Source: Effrenium voratum (Eukaryota; Sar; Dinophyceae; Suessiales; Symbiodiniaceae). From it: 64,000 nt of DNA. Below are positions 32,592 through 45,302 of this stretch, piece by piece; positions within the stretch are counted from its first letter, which is position 1; each line of letters opens with the position of its first letter. The notes under the pieces are model-generated. The model was not told the DNA's origin. It did no database searches and worked only from the letters and a program-made list of their open reading frames with translations. The stretch covers positions 209,001 to 273,000 of the forward strand of contig CAUJNA010003744.1 in assembly GCA_963377175.1 (NCBI GenBank). Direction: 5' to 3'. The translations under genes and the position numbers were made by a program.

Positions 32592-32780
32592 TAGAGTGAA
32601 GCTGATTTTTAAGGTACTCGTTTCTCTCTTTTTGGGCCGTTTGGAAGTCGCAGGCTCTTTGTGCCTGGCGGGCGCTGGGCTGCTTTCGCTGGCCTCCAGC
32701 CTGGTGCCAGACCCCGAGAATGGCTGGGTGAGGTCTTGGTCAAGACCAGGCGTTTGCCTTTGCCGAAAAGAAGCCGAAGT

Positions 32781-32989
32781 ATGATGATGATGAGGATGAG
32801 GATGATGATGGTGGTGGTGGTGGTGGTGGTGATGGCGATGATGATGGCGATGATGACGATGATGATGGCGATGATGGCGATGATGGTGATGATGATGGCA
32901 ATGATGGCGATGATGATGGCGATAACGGCGATTTGATGATGATAATGATGATGATGATGATGATGATGACGACGACGACGACGACGACA

Positions 32990-33020
<31 letters not shown>

Positions 33021-33282
33021 TGGCGATGATGGCGATGATGGCGATGAGATGACGGTGATGGTGATGGTGATGGTGATGGTGATGGTGATGGCGATGGTGG
33101 CGATGGTGGCGATGATGACGATGTTGACAATGTTGATGATGACGATGACGATGACGATGATGGCGATGATGGCGATGATGGCGATGAGATGACGGCGATG
33201 GTGATGGTGATGGTGATGGTGATGGCGATGGTGGCGATGATGACGATGTTGACGATGTTGATGATGACGATGATGATGATTG

Positions 33283-33346
<64 letters not shown>

Positions 33347-33350
33347 AATC

Positions 33351-33398
<48 letters not shown>

Positions 33399-33400
33399 CC

Positions 33401-33488
<88 letters not shown>

Positions 33489-33489
33489 C

Positions 33490-33531
<42 letters not shown>
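32781..33531. repeat. (GAT)n trinucleotide satellite, 750 bp
   Basis: Begins with imperfect GATGGTGATGGC blocks, including a duplicated ~140-bp block (about 32985-33125 and 33135-33262), and ends in long pure (ATG)n from about 33283. Poly-Met, poly-Ile, poly-Ser and poly-His frames here are repeat artefacts. A short (GT)n follows at 33564-33586. Confidence 0.97.
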
Positions 33532-33532
<1 letters not shown>

Positions 33533-33866
33533 TGTTTTGTTACTATGTGCCCTTATGTGCTCTTGTGTGTGTGTGTGTGTGTGTGGTTTTCCTCTATTGA
33601 ACACTCGTAGGCCTAGTATGCCGGCAAACCACGCTCCAATGTCCGAGTCCGAGTGAACATAGGTCGAAGAAACCCGCCTTTTGTACAGGGCACTCCGAAA
33701 TGGGCGAGTGCACAAAGCAGGCGCAAGAGATTGGACTTTATCTTCGGGCAGACCCATTCAGGTAGTCTCATGTTTTTATCGAACGAACCATAGACGAGTG
33801 TGATTGGCAATTGCTCGTGCATGCCGAAGATTGACAAACCCTTACTGAAACTTGCTTTTGCTGCAG

Positions 33867-34154
33867 GTTCCGTTTACTCTTGTCTTCAACGCCAGCCCTT
33901 TCAACCCAACCCTCAAAATACACCACACACGCACAATTTCCCTTCAGAAACACAATCCCTTTACTGAATATGCCTTTACAAGTGCCATCCATCCATCCCC
34001 TCGGAGATTGCCACCCCCTTTTATGGAAACCGCCGCCCTTGCAGACATTACGAGGCTGGTGACCGACACGGTGAACCGCGCCCGGCGAAGCAAGCCCAAG
34101 GCACCGGAAGACGGCCTGGGGGCCTTTTGGGCTCACCTGAGTCCTGGGACTTGA
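33867..34154 (+). CDS. Probable terminal exon(s), unknown protein
   Basis: An excellent acceptor (CTTGCTTTTGCTGCAG) precedes 95 codons to TGA (34152-34154). The frame starts VPFTLVFNASPFNPTLKIHH and ends with the charged, helical ADITRLVTDTVNRARRSKPK and then APEDGLGAFWAHL. The last part is GC-rich at third positions; an internal TTGCAG at about 34044 could make it a separate exon in the same frame. No domain recognised. Confidence 0.45.
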   Translation, partial: VPFTLVFNASPFNPTLKIHHTRTISLQKHNPFTEYAFTSAIHPSPRRLPPPFMETAALADITRLVTDTVNRARRSKPKAPEDGLGAFWAHLSPGT

Positions 34155-36005
34155 TGCGTTTCTGAGGTTGGACCTGGGTGTTTTCCTTTGTGGTGTTGTT
34201 CCTTTGTGGTGTTGGACCTTTGAGGTTGGACCTGGTGTTGTTCTTTGTTGTCACGCTCTGAGGGAGGAGACTCAAAAGACACAGGAAGTTGAAAAGGTGA
34301 TCGTTTGGTCCGGTAAGGCTTGGGTGGGGTGTCTGGGGGAATCCCAAAATGGCCGCTTGTTCCAAGACGCGAAACACTGCAAGCTGAAGTATGAATGGAA
34401 TGGAGGGACCGAAGCTCACTGGTTGGCCCAACATGTTTGTTTGCCGCTAGAACAGTCTTCTACTTTGGATTTCCGGCTTAAACCACCTCAAACATGGTAC
34501 TGATAGAAATTCGGTGCCCTTTCTGTGGTACCGTGTGGAGGATTTCCAGCCGCGAGGCTGCGTAACTTCGGGATTGCAACGGAGCCATGGGATCCCATGG
34601 GATCCTCACACTCTTGGCCGTGGCGTGCGCCAAGGGGGCCATGTTTGAGCATCGCACTTGCAAAGGGCATTTGCGGAGAGAGTATTGATCATTTGTTCGT
34701 ATGAAGCCCTGTTGGTTCCGCGAAGCAAAAGGACTTTCAGAACCTTCCGGGTAGACTTTGGGATTGCTAAATTCAAGGGCATTGAAGCTCCCCTCTCCTT
34801 TTCTGAACTTGCTGGTGCTCAGCAGGGAATGAGAAATGGAACGACCCCAAGAAAAGCCATTCTATTAGTGGTTTCCTTTCGGGAGTTTTGCAGGGTTCAT
34901 TTTGCAGGGTTGTGGGGTGGGCCCCCTCTTTCTATGGGGGGTTAGTCTTTAGGAGTCCCTGTGTCTTGTATCACAGATTCGTGGATTCCATTTCAACCAC
35001 AGCCCTGCTCATTCCCTACCTATCGCACCAGCAAGTGAAAAACCTCGAGCCGCTCGGTCCATGGTTTGCGGAAGGCGCGGCCCCCGCTGCGGCGGACCAA
35101 GAGCTCCACCATGGCGGCGGCGGATTTGCTGATGGAGGAGAGCCCAGGGGGGGGAGTCATTTTTTCTCCTTTTTTGGTTGTTTTTTGTTGGGACACCTCA
35201 AGAAAGGTCGTGGACGTACATCTTACTTTTTGTCTCCATCAGGTTCTACATCTTACCCTTCCTCCCGCGAACAGAGCATTTGTGGGAGGCAACCTAGAGA
35301 TCATTTTCTCTTAAGCGTGTGGCCGGCCCTTTCCTTTTTTGGGTTTGGGACCCACTGAAGTTCAAACAGAATTGGCTCCAACTCCAAGCTTTCGGGTCGC
35401 TGGGCAGCTGGGTTTTCCGCTTTTGCCACGGACGGTGCCCTTTGGGGCACGTGCAAACGCGTCTTCTTTTACTGGGGTTGGGGGGGGGATTTTTTTTTGG
35501 TGCGGCAATTCTGCCCAAGGTTTCAATGGCACCCAAGTCTTATTGCGAAGCATGGATGTCCTTTGGTCTTTCGAGGGTAACATTTTTTTGTTTGTTTTCA
35601 AGGGAAGCAAAAGGGGAACCTGCTTTTTTGTTTTGGGGGGGGTCTCATGTTTTAGACATGTCCAAGGGACAAACTACGTTCCTCAGGGTAGGTGCTGGTA
35701 TCCCACTGGTAAATATGCTTGTATTTTCTTGATGCTCCCACTATGTATTTGAGCTGTGGTATTTCGGGATCCCCAGATCTCTTGAAAGTTTAGCCTCTGT
35801 GGTTAAAAAGCCGGAGGGGCTAGGTTTTCGTCTTGCGGATGGCTCAAACATCACCTAGGACCATGTTGCGTGAGTTTAACGTTGGAGTGATGTTGAAACG
35901 GGAAGTATGGGTATGTGTCAAAATCAAGATTTACCCCGAGAAATGGGTGGTGCCCGTTTGGTTTCCCGTAAAACAACCCAAAGCACAAACGCCCATGTTC
36001 TAGAT
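34155..36005. other. Mostly non-coding; one weak start exon
   Basis: At 35111 an ATG in ideal context (CCACCATGGCG) opens MAAADLLMEES before the frame degrades. It could be a first exon whose donor is not obvious. An exact 25-base repeat of 4016-4040 lies at 35009-35033. Confidence 0.35.
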
Positions 36006-36270
36006 AATATATATATGTATGTATATAGACACATTCACACACATTCACACACATTCACACACATTCACACACACTTATATACATATATTCATATACATAT
36101 ATATATATATATATAAATTCAGATATATATATATATATATATGAATATATGTATATATATATGAATATATGTATATATATATATATATATGGATATATAT
36201 ATATATATATATACATATATATGTATATATACATACATGTACATATGTATTTGTATGTATATAATATTAT
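36006..36270. repeat. TA-rich microsatellite with CACATTCA block
   Basis: (CACACATT)n at 36028-36074, then imperfect (TA)n/TATATG tracts with GAATATATGTATATATAT repeated twice. Ile/Tyr frames are artefacts. Confidence 0.95.
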
Positions 36271-39200
36271 ATATAAGCGCACCAACCGCCTTTCCTCGCC
36301 TTCGGTTGGAGGCCTCCGGGCTGAAGCTCAAGTCCCACGATGGTCGTGTGGTGGCGGGGGTGCTGGTAGCAGGGCGGCTCAGTGACGACCCAAAAGGCCG
36401 CGCCCCATTTTTGTTGGACCAGAGCCTTCTGTTGGACAGATGCTTTTTGTTGGTCCATGTTTTTTTGGACCTTTTCTTTGGCCTTGTTTTACGGGGGAAA
36501 CCAACGGAGACTGAGTTGCTAGTTGTTTTGTGGGGCCCCCCCTTGAAAAAAAGGAGACAAACATGTACTGTCATTTGGGGGCTGGTAGGGATGGCAAGGG
36601 ATCCATAGGCATTTGAACCACCATTGTAGGATTTCCTGTCAAGGGAACCATGACCGGGACCTACTGAAGGATTGTTGACCAGGGCATCTCTGCTGTAAAG
36701 GGGGGTGACACGGGCACAGTCATAAAAATATTACAAAAAAGCGAGGCGAGGGACACGGTCAATATTGACTCTTCAAGCGGACAGGTGCTGCAAAGATATA
36801 CCAACGTGGACAATTTTCCCAGCGCGCCCAAAGCAAACTTGGGCAACCATGGCCATCTTTATGGGGCGCTTGGTTTGCTTGTTTGAGCACCAGGCGTTGC
36901 GACCATTGACACAAGGGCCTGAATTGCCCAACCTGGTTGTGTGTCTTGTCACCCGATTTCTTTCCTCCCCCCATGGGGTGGATGGTTGGGGATTGAATGA
37001 TTTCGCCGGACTTTCGAGCTTTTGGAGAAATCCCTTTTTGGATTTCCGCCAGCCCATGGGTTGAAAGGGGGAGAAACAGCACTCGCCCCCATATCTACAT
37101 CTTCCACTTGTGGGTACCTTGCTACCTTTGGAACTCATGGCGTGGGGGTGGGAAACCGTGGTTTGCCCAGCCTTGAGCGTGGGGGATGGTGGAATCCGCT
37201 CGATTTTGCCTCTTGCCCCGGAGAGGCCATGACGCTGTTGGCTCTGCTGCTCGGGCTGATGGCCTTCCTGCTGGGCCGCGGGGCGCGGTTCCCGAACACG
37301 TCGGCTTGAGTGGGGTCGCCGGCGTTTTGATCGGCGGCTTCCGGCTGTTTCCTTTGTTGGACAGCGAACCCCTGGTTGAGTATTGTGTTGGAGAAAATGA
37401 ACGTGTTTGGAGGCAAACCCCACTTTTTTGTCAGGTGTTGGAAGGCAAGCCAAAAGGAGGAAAGCCCGTTTTGACCTTGAGACAACCCCGGTTGGTTGTG
37501 AACAGCAGTTGGTTTCAGGTTGCAAGGCTTGTGAGTGTTCCAAGGAATCCCCAGAATAGAATGATCAATAGTCATGGGGGTTCCCGAGCCACTCTGGCCC
37601 TTGCATAAACGCCTTCATTTTGGTCGAAGCAATCGTCTGGAACGCCTTCCGCCCATTGCCAGGGTGTGGAGGATGGCGTGAGCCAGGCCAAGGGTTTTTT
37701 TCCGGCCACTCATTGGTCACGCCCAGTGTGTGTGTGTGTGTGTGGGTGGGTGTGTGTGGTGGACAGATAGTGTCTATCTTGCAACATGTTTTGTTTTGGG
37801 TACTTGTATTTTACGGCCACTGACTGCAACTGTCCATAGCACCGTTTGGGTGGAGGGGGTTGGAGGTGGAGGTACATGTACCACTTTGGTCAGCGGTTTG
37901 TACTGCTCGAATCCCCGTGTGCAAGTGGTAGGATACCCCCAGCTTTGGGCAACCCTCCTGACTATGCTCCTGACATGGGATTTGCCTGAGCAACTTCTCT
38001 CCGTGTTCTGGAAGACCCTCCCCAAAAAGAAAAAACAACAACAACAACACTCGGGCAGGGTTGGGCAAGAATTGTAGCTACTAGACCCTGGGACCCTAAG
38101 GGAAGCCAAAGAAGGCTGTCACAAGATTGGCTTGTTAAAAACTAGTGGGATTGTAAGCAACCCGTTCAACGGTTCTAAATGAAGTCCACTTTAGATTCAG
38201 TCGGAGCACTGTACGAATCAGACAGGGTAGCTTTCAATTAGTCAGTCCTCCACTAAATGGGGAAGCACCGCTGATATTATTCATCCGAAGCGGACATTAA
38301 GGAAGCCATGTATCATCTCACCCCCGCAAAGCGCACCTGCTCTTTTTCGGAAAACATATCAAGCACGGCTCCAATAGTTTTTGGGTTTGGCGTCTCCTTT
38401 GCCAGGGGAAGCCCTCGATCTCCCCCCCCCCCAAAAAGAAAAAGAACAACAGATAAGCAACACCTAAAATAAAATCAACAAGAAAATAAAACCAACAAAA
38501 ACCAGAATCAACAGCAGACCTCAGATGGGGGGAGCTTCAGAGCAACCTGCCGGAAGCTGACCTTGGCCAGGCCTTCCGCGGCCCGGAAGACAACCTCAGG
38601 CGGGTTGTCCGGGCGGCCGGATGAATGCTTCGGGTGGGGAGTGGGCCAGGCGGCTGGGCTGGAAAAGCTATGTTTTGTTTTTGGGGGGCGAGATATGCAA
38701 CAGAGGCTGATGATGGGGATTTTCCGGTCGGTTTTGGGCCAATGGATCACTGGGGGAAGCCTTATTTCAACATGTGGGAGCCCAAAAAGATGGGGTTCTT
38801 TCGCTTGCTGATCCAGTTCCATCAGGGAGGCATGTTTTCATGGGATTTCCCCGTGTTTTCTCGCAGGAGCGCCTTTTTGTCTTGGCATGGTTTAGGTGGA
38901 GCGCCAGTGTTGGTGGCCAATCCACTTGAGAATGGACACGTTGGTTCCTAAACCCCGGGTTTGATGACTTCTTTGGGATTCGGCGACCCATAGAGAGGAT
39001 CGAAAGGATCACTTCCAACAGTATCCCACCCCACAGATTCCTTTGGCAGGTTGATAACCCCAGTCTTGTTTGAAATGCAGGGGGTTATTGATCAGCGCCA
39101 GATTCGGTTGGCATCAGACGAATCTGGGGGGGGTCAGGGATATCAGCTCACCTCTACTTGTATAGTACCCCTTGACCGGAGTGAACCCTATGTCCAACAT

Positions 39201-40835
39201 CCAAATGCACCGTGTGTTTGCGATTGACCGTTGAAGTACATGGGCCTATATCAAAGGGGGACCCCAACGAGGCGTTCTTTTTGGCACATGCAGCATCGCG
39301 CACATGGCCCTCTCTGGGCCTGAAACACCCTCCCGCGGGAGCGCGCGGGAGTGTTTCTTGTAAGGGGGAAAGAAGAGCATGAATAGCGTCCCCTATATGC
39401 ATTTTTTTTCTCGATCACTGTGACTAGATTTTGAGGAGTTCTCATACCTTTGATGATTGGATGATGCTATCATCCCATCTCTTCTACATATTTGGTCCAC
39501 CGTTTCCCCCCTCACCCCCCCGTTCCCTCACCGTTTTTCCCCCTAAAAGAAACGAATCCCTTGCCTTCGCCTTGCCTGCGATGGGATCTCCGTCCGCAGG
39601 AAGACGTCACGGGCGGCGCAGGCGGTGAGCCACTTTGTGGGGAGGTGCACCAGGCCAGGTCTCGGTGTCTCGAGTCAGCCGGGTGCTCTGCTGCTTTGGA
39701 GGTTCTGGGTTGCCCCCCCTTCCACTGGTAAGGGGAAGCAAAAGGAAGAGGACCAGTCTCGGGTCCCAACCTTGCGTTTTTTGGGGGGTCGAGGGCGTTC
39801 TTTTTCGTGGCATCATTTTCAACGGCTGCGTCTTCGGCTTTGGGACCCCTCTCGTGGGTCCCATGAGCCCGTGCCGAGCAGCTTCCTCGAAGGACCGTGT
39901 TGGGAGGAGGCCAATCGGTGGCGCTCGGCGCGGTCCTGCACTAAGAGTGGAGCGTGAAGGTGGACAACTTGGGGGGAATTCTTGGCCACTTTCTGCGCGT
40001 GGCCAAGAGAACCCCCCTCCCCAAAAGTGATGAAAACTAGTCATGGGGATCCCGCTCCGAAATGTGATTTCCGAAGTGGGACTGTTTTCGGGTCTTGTCA
40101 TTGACATGGCTCGTTATTTTTTACGAGCCCTTTTACTTTTAAAGGAAACCAGTAGGACACATGGGTTTTCTTTGTTTTCGTTGTCCTCCTTTTGACACAG
40201 ACCCTATTTCGTGCCGAAATCGGGTTTGCCACCTGCCGTGAGTGGCCAAGTTGGAATCTTGAGGCGAGGACGGGAATCGCCCACTCGGATATCGCAGGGG
40301 CGGATTTCCACAAGCAACTGGTGCGCCCAAAAGTGGGTCATCTTAGGGCGCCTAGTCGCTCCCCAAATCAGCATGGGGCCCCAAAGGGGAGTGTGTCTTT
40401 GGGTGTGTCTTTCCGTGGACACACACAACAGGTGGCCTCCCTTTGTTCCTGAACATAACCCCAAACGGGGTTCCCTCAAAGCAAGAGCCCCCAGATGGAA
40501 CCTCGCAACCGAGAGCAACAATTCGCTGACAACAACTTGGGGTACCGAGGGGCAAGTTCGGATCCCATCTTTCTACTTGAAAGGACCAACGGACCCGGGA
40601 CCCCTTCCGTTTCTCTCAGGGAATGGGGACCCCTTCTGCTTCCGTCAAATCCCTTGGACCTTGCTGCCCTCCCAAGGTGCTAAGCGCCAGCGTTCCCTCT
40701 GTGGTTTGGTGCAAATTTTCGGGGACCCGTTTCTCGCATGGGCTTGGGTTTCCCTTGGCGAAACCCCGAACAGGGAACCGGCACGCCACCCGCGGATGGG
40801 TCGACCGATCGACCCGTCGACCGGGTCGACGTGAG
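36271..40835. other. Mostly non-coding stretch
   Basis: The best coding-like piece is 37227-37288 (MTLLALLLGLMAFLLGRGAR), a possible membrane-helix exon between GAGAG and CG|GTTCCC. Other open frames lack splice support. A short GT tract is at 37722-37760. Confidence 0.35.
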
Positions 40836-40963
40836 GTGCACCGGGTCACCTCGGGGCTGAAGGGCGGTGCCCACGTGGCGGCGGTGGCCACGTCGCCCCT
40901 GTGGTCGGCAGTGAGGCCGGGGCTGGCGGGATTTGCCGAAGGCGTTTGGAGCTTAGGGAAAGA
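40836..40963 (+). CDS. Candidate exon, unknown protein
   Basis: After GACGTGAG the frame reads VHRVTSGLKGGAHVAAVATS and then PLWSAVRPGLAGFAEGVWSL. Third positions are strongly GC. The frame stays open to 41129 and includes EVETESDEAAFGDAY, so the exon may be longer or the donor non-canonical (GA at 40962). No family recognised. Confidence 0.45.
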
Positions 40964-41721
40964 CACGTGCCTGGAGTCTCCAAACATATTTTGTATGGGG
41001 TGGACTGAAGTTGAAACGGAATCTGATGAAGCAGCATTTGGAGATGCGTACAAAATAGGGATGTGGAACCGCCCAATTGGTGTTTTTTTTTTTGCTGGCT
41101 TCCTTTTGCAACGATCCCAGCAAGGGTAACAAAAGGCACCTTCCTTCTGGACGACACCAACATGCGGTGAACAGTCGGGGCCATGACTTGTGGTGGTTGA
41201 AGCGCACAGCACAAAGGGTTTCGTTTCCATGAGGCCTCTTTGAAGCCTTTCCATTGATTGCTGGGAATGGGATTCGTTTTGGTGATATCAGAGAACCCTT
41301 GACTTTGGTATAGTATTGTGCCTTGCCGCCCGTTAAGGGAATAATTGATTACCAATGTGGGCACGCCTTTAAGTATTCCCACGAACATGTTCATTCTGGT
41401 GGCATACGGATGAGGGCAGGGATATGGGCACAATTTGCTATCCCCCCCTACATTTCTGGCCACTTCTAGCAGTCGACAATTCTGAGCAGCAACCCCGGTT
41501 CCCAATATCAGCCCAAATCTGAGGCTGGGCCAACTTCACCATGTCAAACCTTGTCGACTTCCAACTCGCATCTTTTTCTTTTTGTCCCTCGAGAGCCTCT
41601 GTTTTCGTTTGTTCCAAGAACCCGCTCTTTCTGGGGTTTCAACATGGCCACAATTTGGTCGTCCTTGCCACATTTCGGGCCCACTTCCGTCAGTTCACCA
41701 TTCCGAGCAACAGAAAGGACC

Positions 41722-41845
41722 ATGGCTGCAGCCAACATCCTTTTGGAGCAGATTGGGCTGATCCGCCGTTGCATGACGTCAGACGGATTTGCCCAAGTCA
41801 ACCCCGACAGCGGCCCACCTAATTTCCCTCCGAGCTTGCCAGACG
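41722..41845 (+). CDS. Candidate first coding exon
   Basis: ATG in good context (AGGACCATGG) opens MAAANILLEQIGLIRRCMTS and then DGFAQVNPDSGPPNFPPSLP, ending GACG|GTTCGG in phase 1. An AG at 41690 upstream could be a trans-splice (spliced-leader) acceptor; that role is inferred. Unknown protein with an N-terminal amphipathic helix. Confidence 0.5.
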
Positions 41846-42133
41846 GTTCGGTTTCGTTTTTTTTTCTTCCCCCCCTATTTTTTTACTCCGTAGTTTAAGG
41901 TGACTATAGCTCTCACCTACATTTGCACCAGCTTCCCTGATTGTTGGAGACATGCTACCAGCTATCTTTGATTGAAGGCTTATAGCCAAAGCAGTTTTGT
42001 TTGGCGAAAGGACCAACATTTTGTGTTTCAACCATATCTTTCGCCAAAATCGCAACCCCCCATCAGCTGCTTTTCTATTTCCATGTCCAAGGTCCCCTTG
42101 GTACTGTCCCAAAAAGTCTAGGGCTACCTTCCC

Positions 42134-42225
42134 CATTCTTTCCAGGGATCCTTCTTTTCACGAAACCATCCAAACACTTTTTTTTTGTTGAAAAGAACGG
42201 TGGTTGAACATAATTGTAACAGGAA
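42134..42225. mobile_element. Family D inverted-repeat element (copy 1)
   Basis: CATTCTTTCCAGGGATCCTT and TTCACGAAACCATC on the left pair with GTTGAAAAGAACGGTGGTTG on the right. Copies at 50322 and 56719 share both halves. Confidence 0.6.
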
Positions 42226-43210
42226 TCAACGCCTAGACACAAAAAGCAGTAGTTTTTTGAACCCGGGGCGCTGCTTCGCCCATGTCAACCCAGGCGCGCG
42301 GTTTCCTGGGTGGCCAAAGGCCGGCGGGTTGGCGCGGTTTTTGGTACGGCTTGCGGTGATGGAGGGCTTGGTGCGCAGTGGAGCAACATGTACCCTCCCG
42401 CCAACTCACATGGAGCTGCAAAAGAAGAAAAGGCCCTTTCCAAGGGGGAGGGTCGTCTTTCTACAGGGGTCTGTGCACTTCCATGCTAGCTGGTGGGAGG
42501 GTAAGTTTTTTTTGCCAGCAATCATGGAAGTGGACGAGGTTTCTTTTCGTTGGCCAGTCTTGTTGACAGCCCCTCCATGAAGGGGTTGAACAGGCCTTGG
42601 GCTGTTCCAACCACGAGGACTTTGGAGTTTCTCAAAATCGTGCTCCCCCGTTTTAGTTGGCGCTTCAAGGGACATCAAAAGGACACAAACCATGTTAGCG
42701 AGCAAACACCCATTTGTAGCCCAACCCAGGGCATGCAGGAATCGATTCTCCTCAAGTGCTCCTACCAAATGTACTTTTCCATTTGACGTCCAGCCTTCCA
42801 AGAGTTCGAGAGGATATGATGTACATATCCCTCAACATTCGGGGCAGGCTATAGACGTGTGACCAAGGGCCATGTCAATTGTGAAGTTCCCAAGTTTACA
42901 GTCTGCTGTGGAGGGCAATCAACTTGCCAAAAGGACACCTAGTGCGCATGAGCGTTTCTTTTAGGCACCCTTTCTGCTTTTTGTGTCTTTTTCCACTCTG
43001 CCCAATGGAAGCTCCACCAGTGTCACAGGGACCAGAGGGTTGCAACCTCTTCTCCCGAGGTGAGCTTCCCTCAACTATGGGTTCCATGTGTGGGGCTGGC
43101 TTTTTAATGAGTTGGTACCCCTTTTGGGTGGATTTGAAAGGGAAACCAAGAGGACCACCGCAGCCATTTTGGGGTTCTTCCAAAAAAGGCACCCCCCACG
43201 TACCCCACAG

Positions 43211-43355
43211 CTGCCCGGTCCCGTCAATCCTCCCGCCACCGGCCACATGCCAGGTGTCACCCGGGCCGTCCAGTGGTTGGCCAAAGTCGCCGACGCGGCG
43301 GCGCAGGCGTCGCAGGAGGCGCAGAGGAAGGCGGCAGCCGTGGATGGCGTCGAGG
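43211..43355 (+). CDS. Internal exon, Ala-rich helical segment
   Basis: The acceptor TACCCCACAG precedes LPGPVNPPATGHMPGVTRAV and then QWLAKVADAAAQASQEAQRK plus AAAVDGVEG. The long amphipathic Ala/Gln/Lys helix and biased codons (GCG, CAG) make it one of the better exon calls. A possible GC donor (GAGG|GCACC) ends it; GC donors are common in dinoflagellates. Function unknown. Confidence 0.5.
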
Positions 43356-44094
43356 GCACCTTGCTATTGGCATGGTTCTTAAGGGAAGCCAAGGATGTTA
43401 GGGGGGGGGGCTACTTTGAGAAGAACCTTCCCCCCCCCCCCCCCTCTCGCGGATTTTTTTCCGAGGGAAACATCAAAAGGCGCCCATGGCGATTTGAGGT
43501 TGGGCGCATCCGAAAAGGTAGACGTGTCATTGAGCCATCAACACCTGATTTCAGGTAGGGTGCAGTCCTCTTCGGCAGATCGATCCTCCCCCCCCACCCA
43601 CCCAAAATCAGGCTTGGGCCATTTTGTGTTTGTTCACCAGATCCGATCAGTTCCCTAAACCAAAAGGAGGTTGTTTAAGCTCACCCGGCCATTAGCGGCC
43701 CCAGCGAATTTGCATTTTTTCTTTGGGGGGAGGGGGTTGGGTGGGGGGGTGGGGGGATAATAGCGTTCGCGTCTGCATGCACTCTTGTGCTTCACCTGGT
43801 TTAATGCACGGGTGCTTTACAACATGACTTCAAGTTGGTCCATGGCCCATGGTTAAGCCATCAGTTTCATCTCCAGGCCCAGCCGAAGGACTCGCCGGAC
43901 AAGGCGCCGGCCCAGAAGAAAAGGCCGACGTGGACCGGACCGGACGGAGGGGCGGCGTGTGTGCCAAAGAAGTGTGTTCTTGGGTAGGATGATTCCCACC
44001 AAGTCGTGCTTGTTTATTGTTTTTGGTCAACCGATGTTTTTCTTTTTTTTTTTTGTTTCAGCCCCGGCTCGGGGCTTAGCCCTGGCCAGGGGAC

Positions 44095-44640
44095 TGGTTG
44101 GTTGGTTGGTTGGTTGGTTGGTTGGTTGGTTGGTTGGTTGGTTGGTTGGTTGGTTGGTTGGTTGGTTGGTTGGTTGGTTGGTTGGTTGGTTGGTTGGACC
44201 GGCCTCGCTCGAACTGGGACTGCCTATTGGCTTTGATTTGGCAGTTCAGGGTTGCTCGGGGCTGATTTTCGGGTGAGTGTTGCAAAGGGCTGTTGGGAGG
44301 GTTTCAGGTTGACTTTGAGTCGGTTGGGTTGGCTTGGAGCTGATTTGTGCGAGGTGTGGATTTGGGGCAACGCCCGAAGCAGCCCAAAAGCTAACGCAAT
44401 CGCACAAATCAGCTCCAAGCCAACCCAACCGACTCAAAGTCAACCTGAAACCCTCCCAACAGCATCCTGGATATCAGCCCTTTGCCGAGCCGAAAAAACA
44501 AAGACCCCCCTCATTATATAAGACCTCGGCAAGCCCAACACTCACCCGAAATCAGCCCCGAGCAACCCTGAACTGCCAAATCAAAGCCAATAGGCAGCCC
44601 CAGTCCGAGCGAGGCCGGTGATGCTGGGGATGCGGCCAAC
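44095..44640. mobile_element. Long foldback element, copy 2, with (GGTT)n terminus
   Basis: The left arm (44198-44360) and right arm (44395-44620) are highly complementary: CTGCCTATTGGCTTTGATTT with AAATCAAAGCCAATAGGCAG, and GGTTGGCTTGGAGCTGATTT with AAATCAGCTCCAAGCCAACC. Arms match the 4.57 kb element. The left terminus has expanded into about 104 bp of pure (GGTT)n at 44095-44197, while the right terminus has only GGCCAACCAACC. Arm identity is high, so the copy is young. Confidence 0.9.
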
Positions 44641-45266
44641 CAACCCGCCGCCCAACTTGGCCGAGTAGGCCCCGAAATAAGAATACCGCCTGTTGCCCCC
44701 ACAGGGCACCACTCGTTTTTGGGGCTTTCTTCCCCGTCTTGAGAGAAGCCCCCAATGGTTGGATTGCTCTTGGTGTCCCTTTGTGAGTCCTGGCGCAGAT
44801 CCACGACTCGCCTGAATCGAGGTTTGAGTGGAGCCGTGCTTGGTTGGTAAAGAGATTTTGACAGCCATGACCATGACCTGCAGTTTGACCCTGGCTCAGA
44901 GGGCGGGGACCAATCATTTTTCCAGAAGCACACCTGAAGAGAATCCAGCCAAAGGTTCCAGCTTTTGTGAGACTCGAGCGGACGTTTACAAGCCTTCTCT
45001 TGAGACCAATCCAAGGAGAAGGAGACACGGTGAGCATGTAAGTAGATTCCCCAAAACTGGCTGGTTTCCCCTTCGCTATGTTTCCCACTTGCCAGGTTCG
45101 GCTTGCCGTTCGGTAAGCCGAAGCCCAAGGAATGAGCCGCAGGCCGGGGAAGAAAGGTTTCCAAATTTTCAGATTAGGAGTTGGTTCTCAATCGAGAGTT
45201 AGCTGACTGAGCCAATGGATCTCAAGTTAGGAGACTTGGGGATGAAACATGTCATGCTGCCGCCAG

Positions 45267-45302
45267 GCGCTTCGAGCGCTTCGAGCGCTTCGAGCGCTTC
45301 AA
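45267..45302. repeat. 9-bp GCGCTTCGA tandem, 4 copies
   Basis: Four direct copies; the period is a multiple of three (ARG/LEU/ARG- or ALA-SER-SER-type codons). It is followed by a GC-rich open stretch without clear borders. Confidence 0.9.

Noticed and set aside
32507..32600. tRNA-like signal on minus (B-box-like GGGTTCAAATCCC and complementary GGTTTGG/CCAAACC ends)
   Set aside because: The T-arm stem does not pair beyond three bases and no anticodon arm can be drawn; the same inverted repeat occurs in two other places, so it is a family F element.
32609..33757. 382-codon minus frame (Ile/Ser/His runs)
   Set aside because: Entirely driven by the (GAT)n satellite; frames stay open because the repeat lacks stops.
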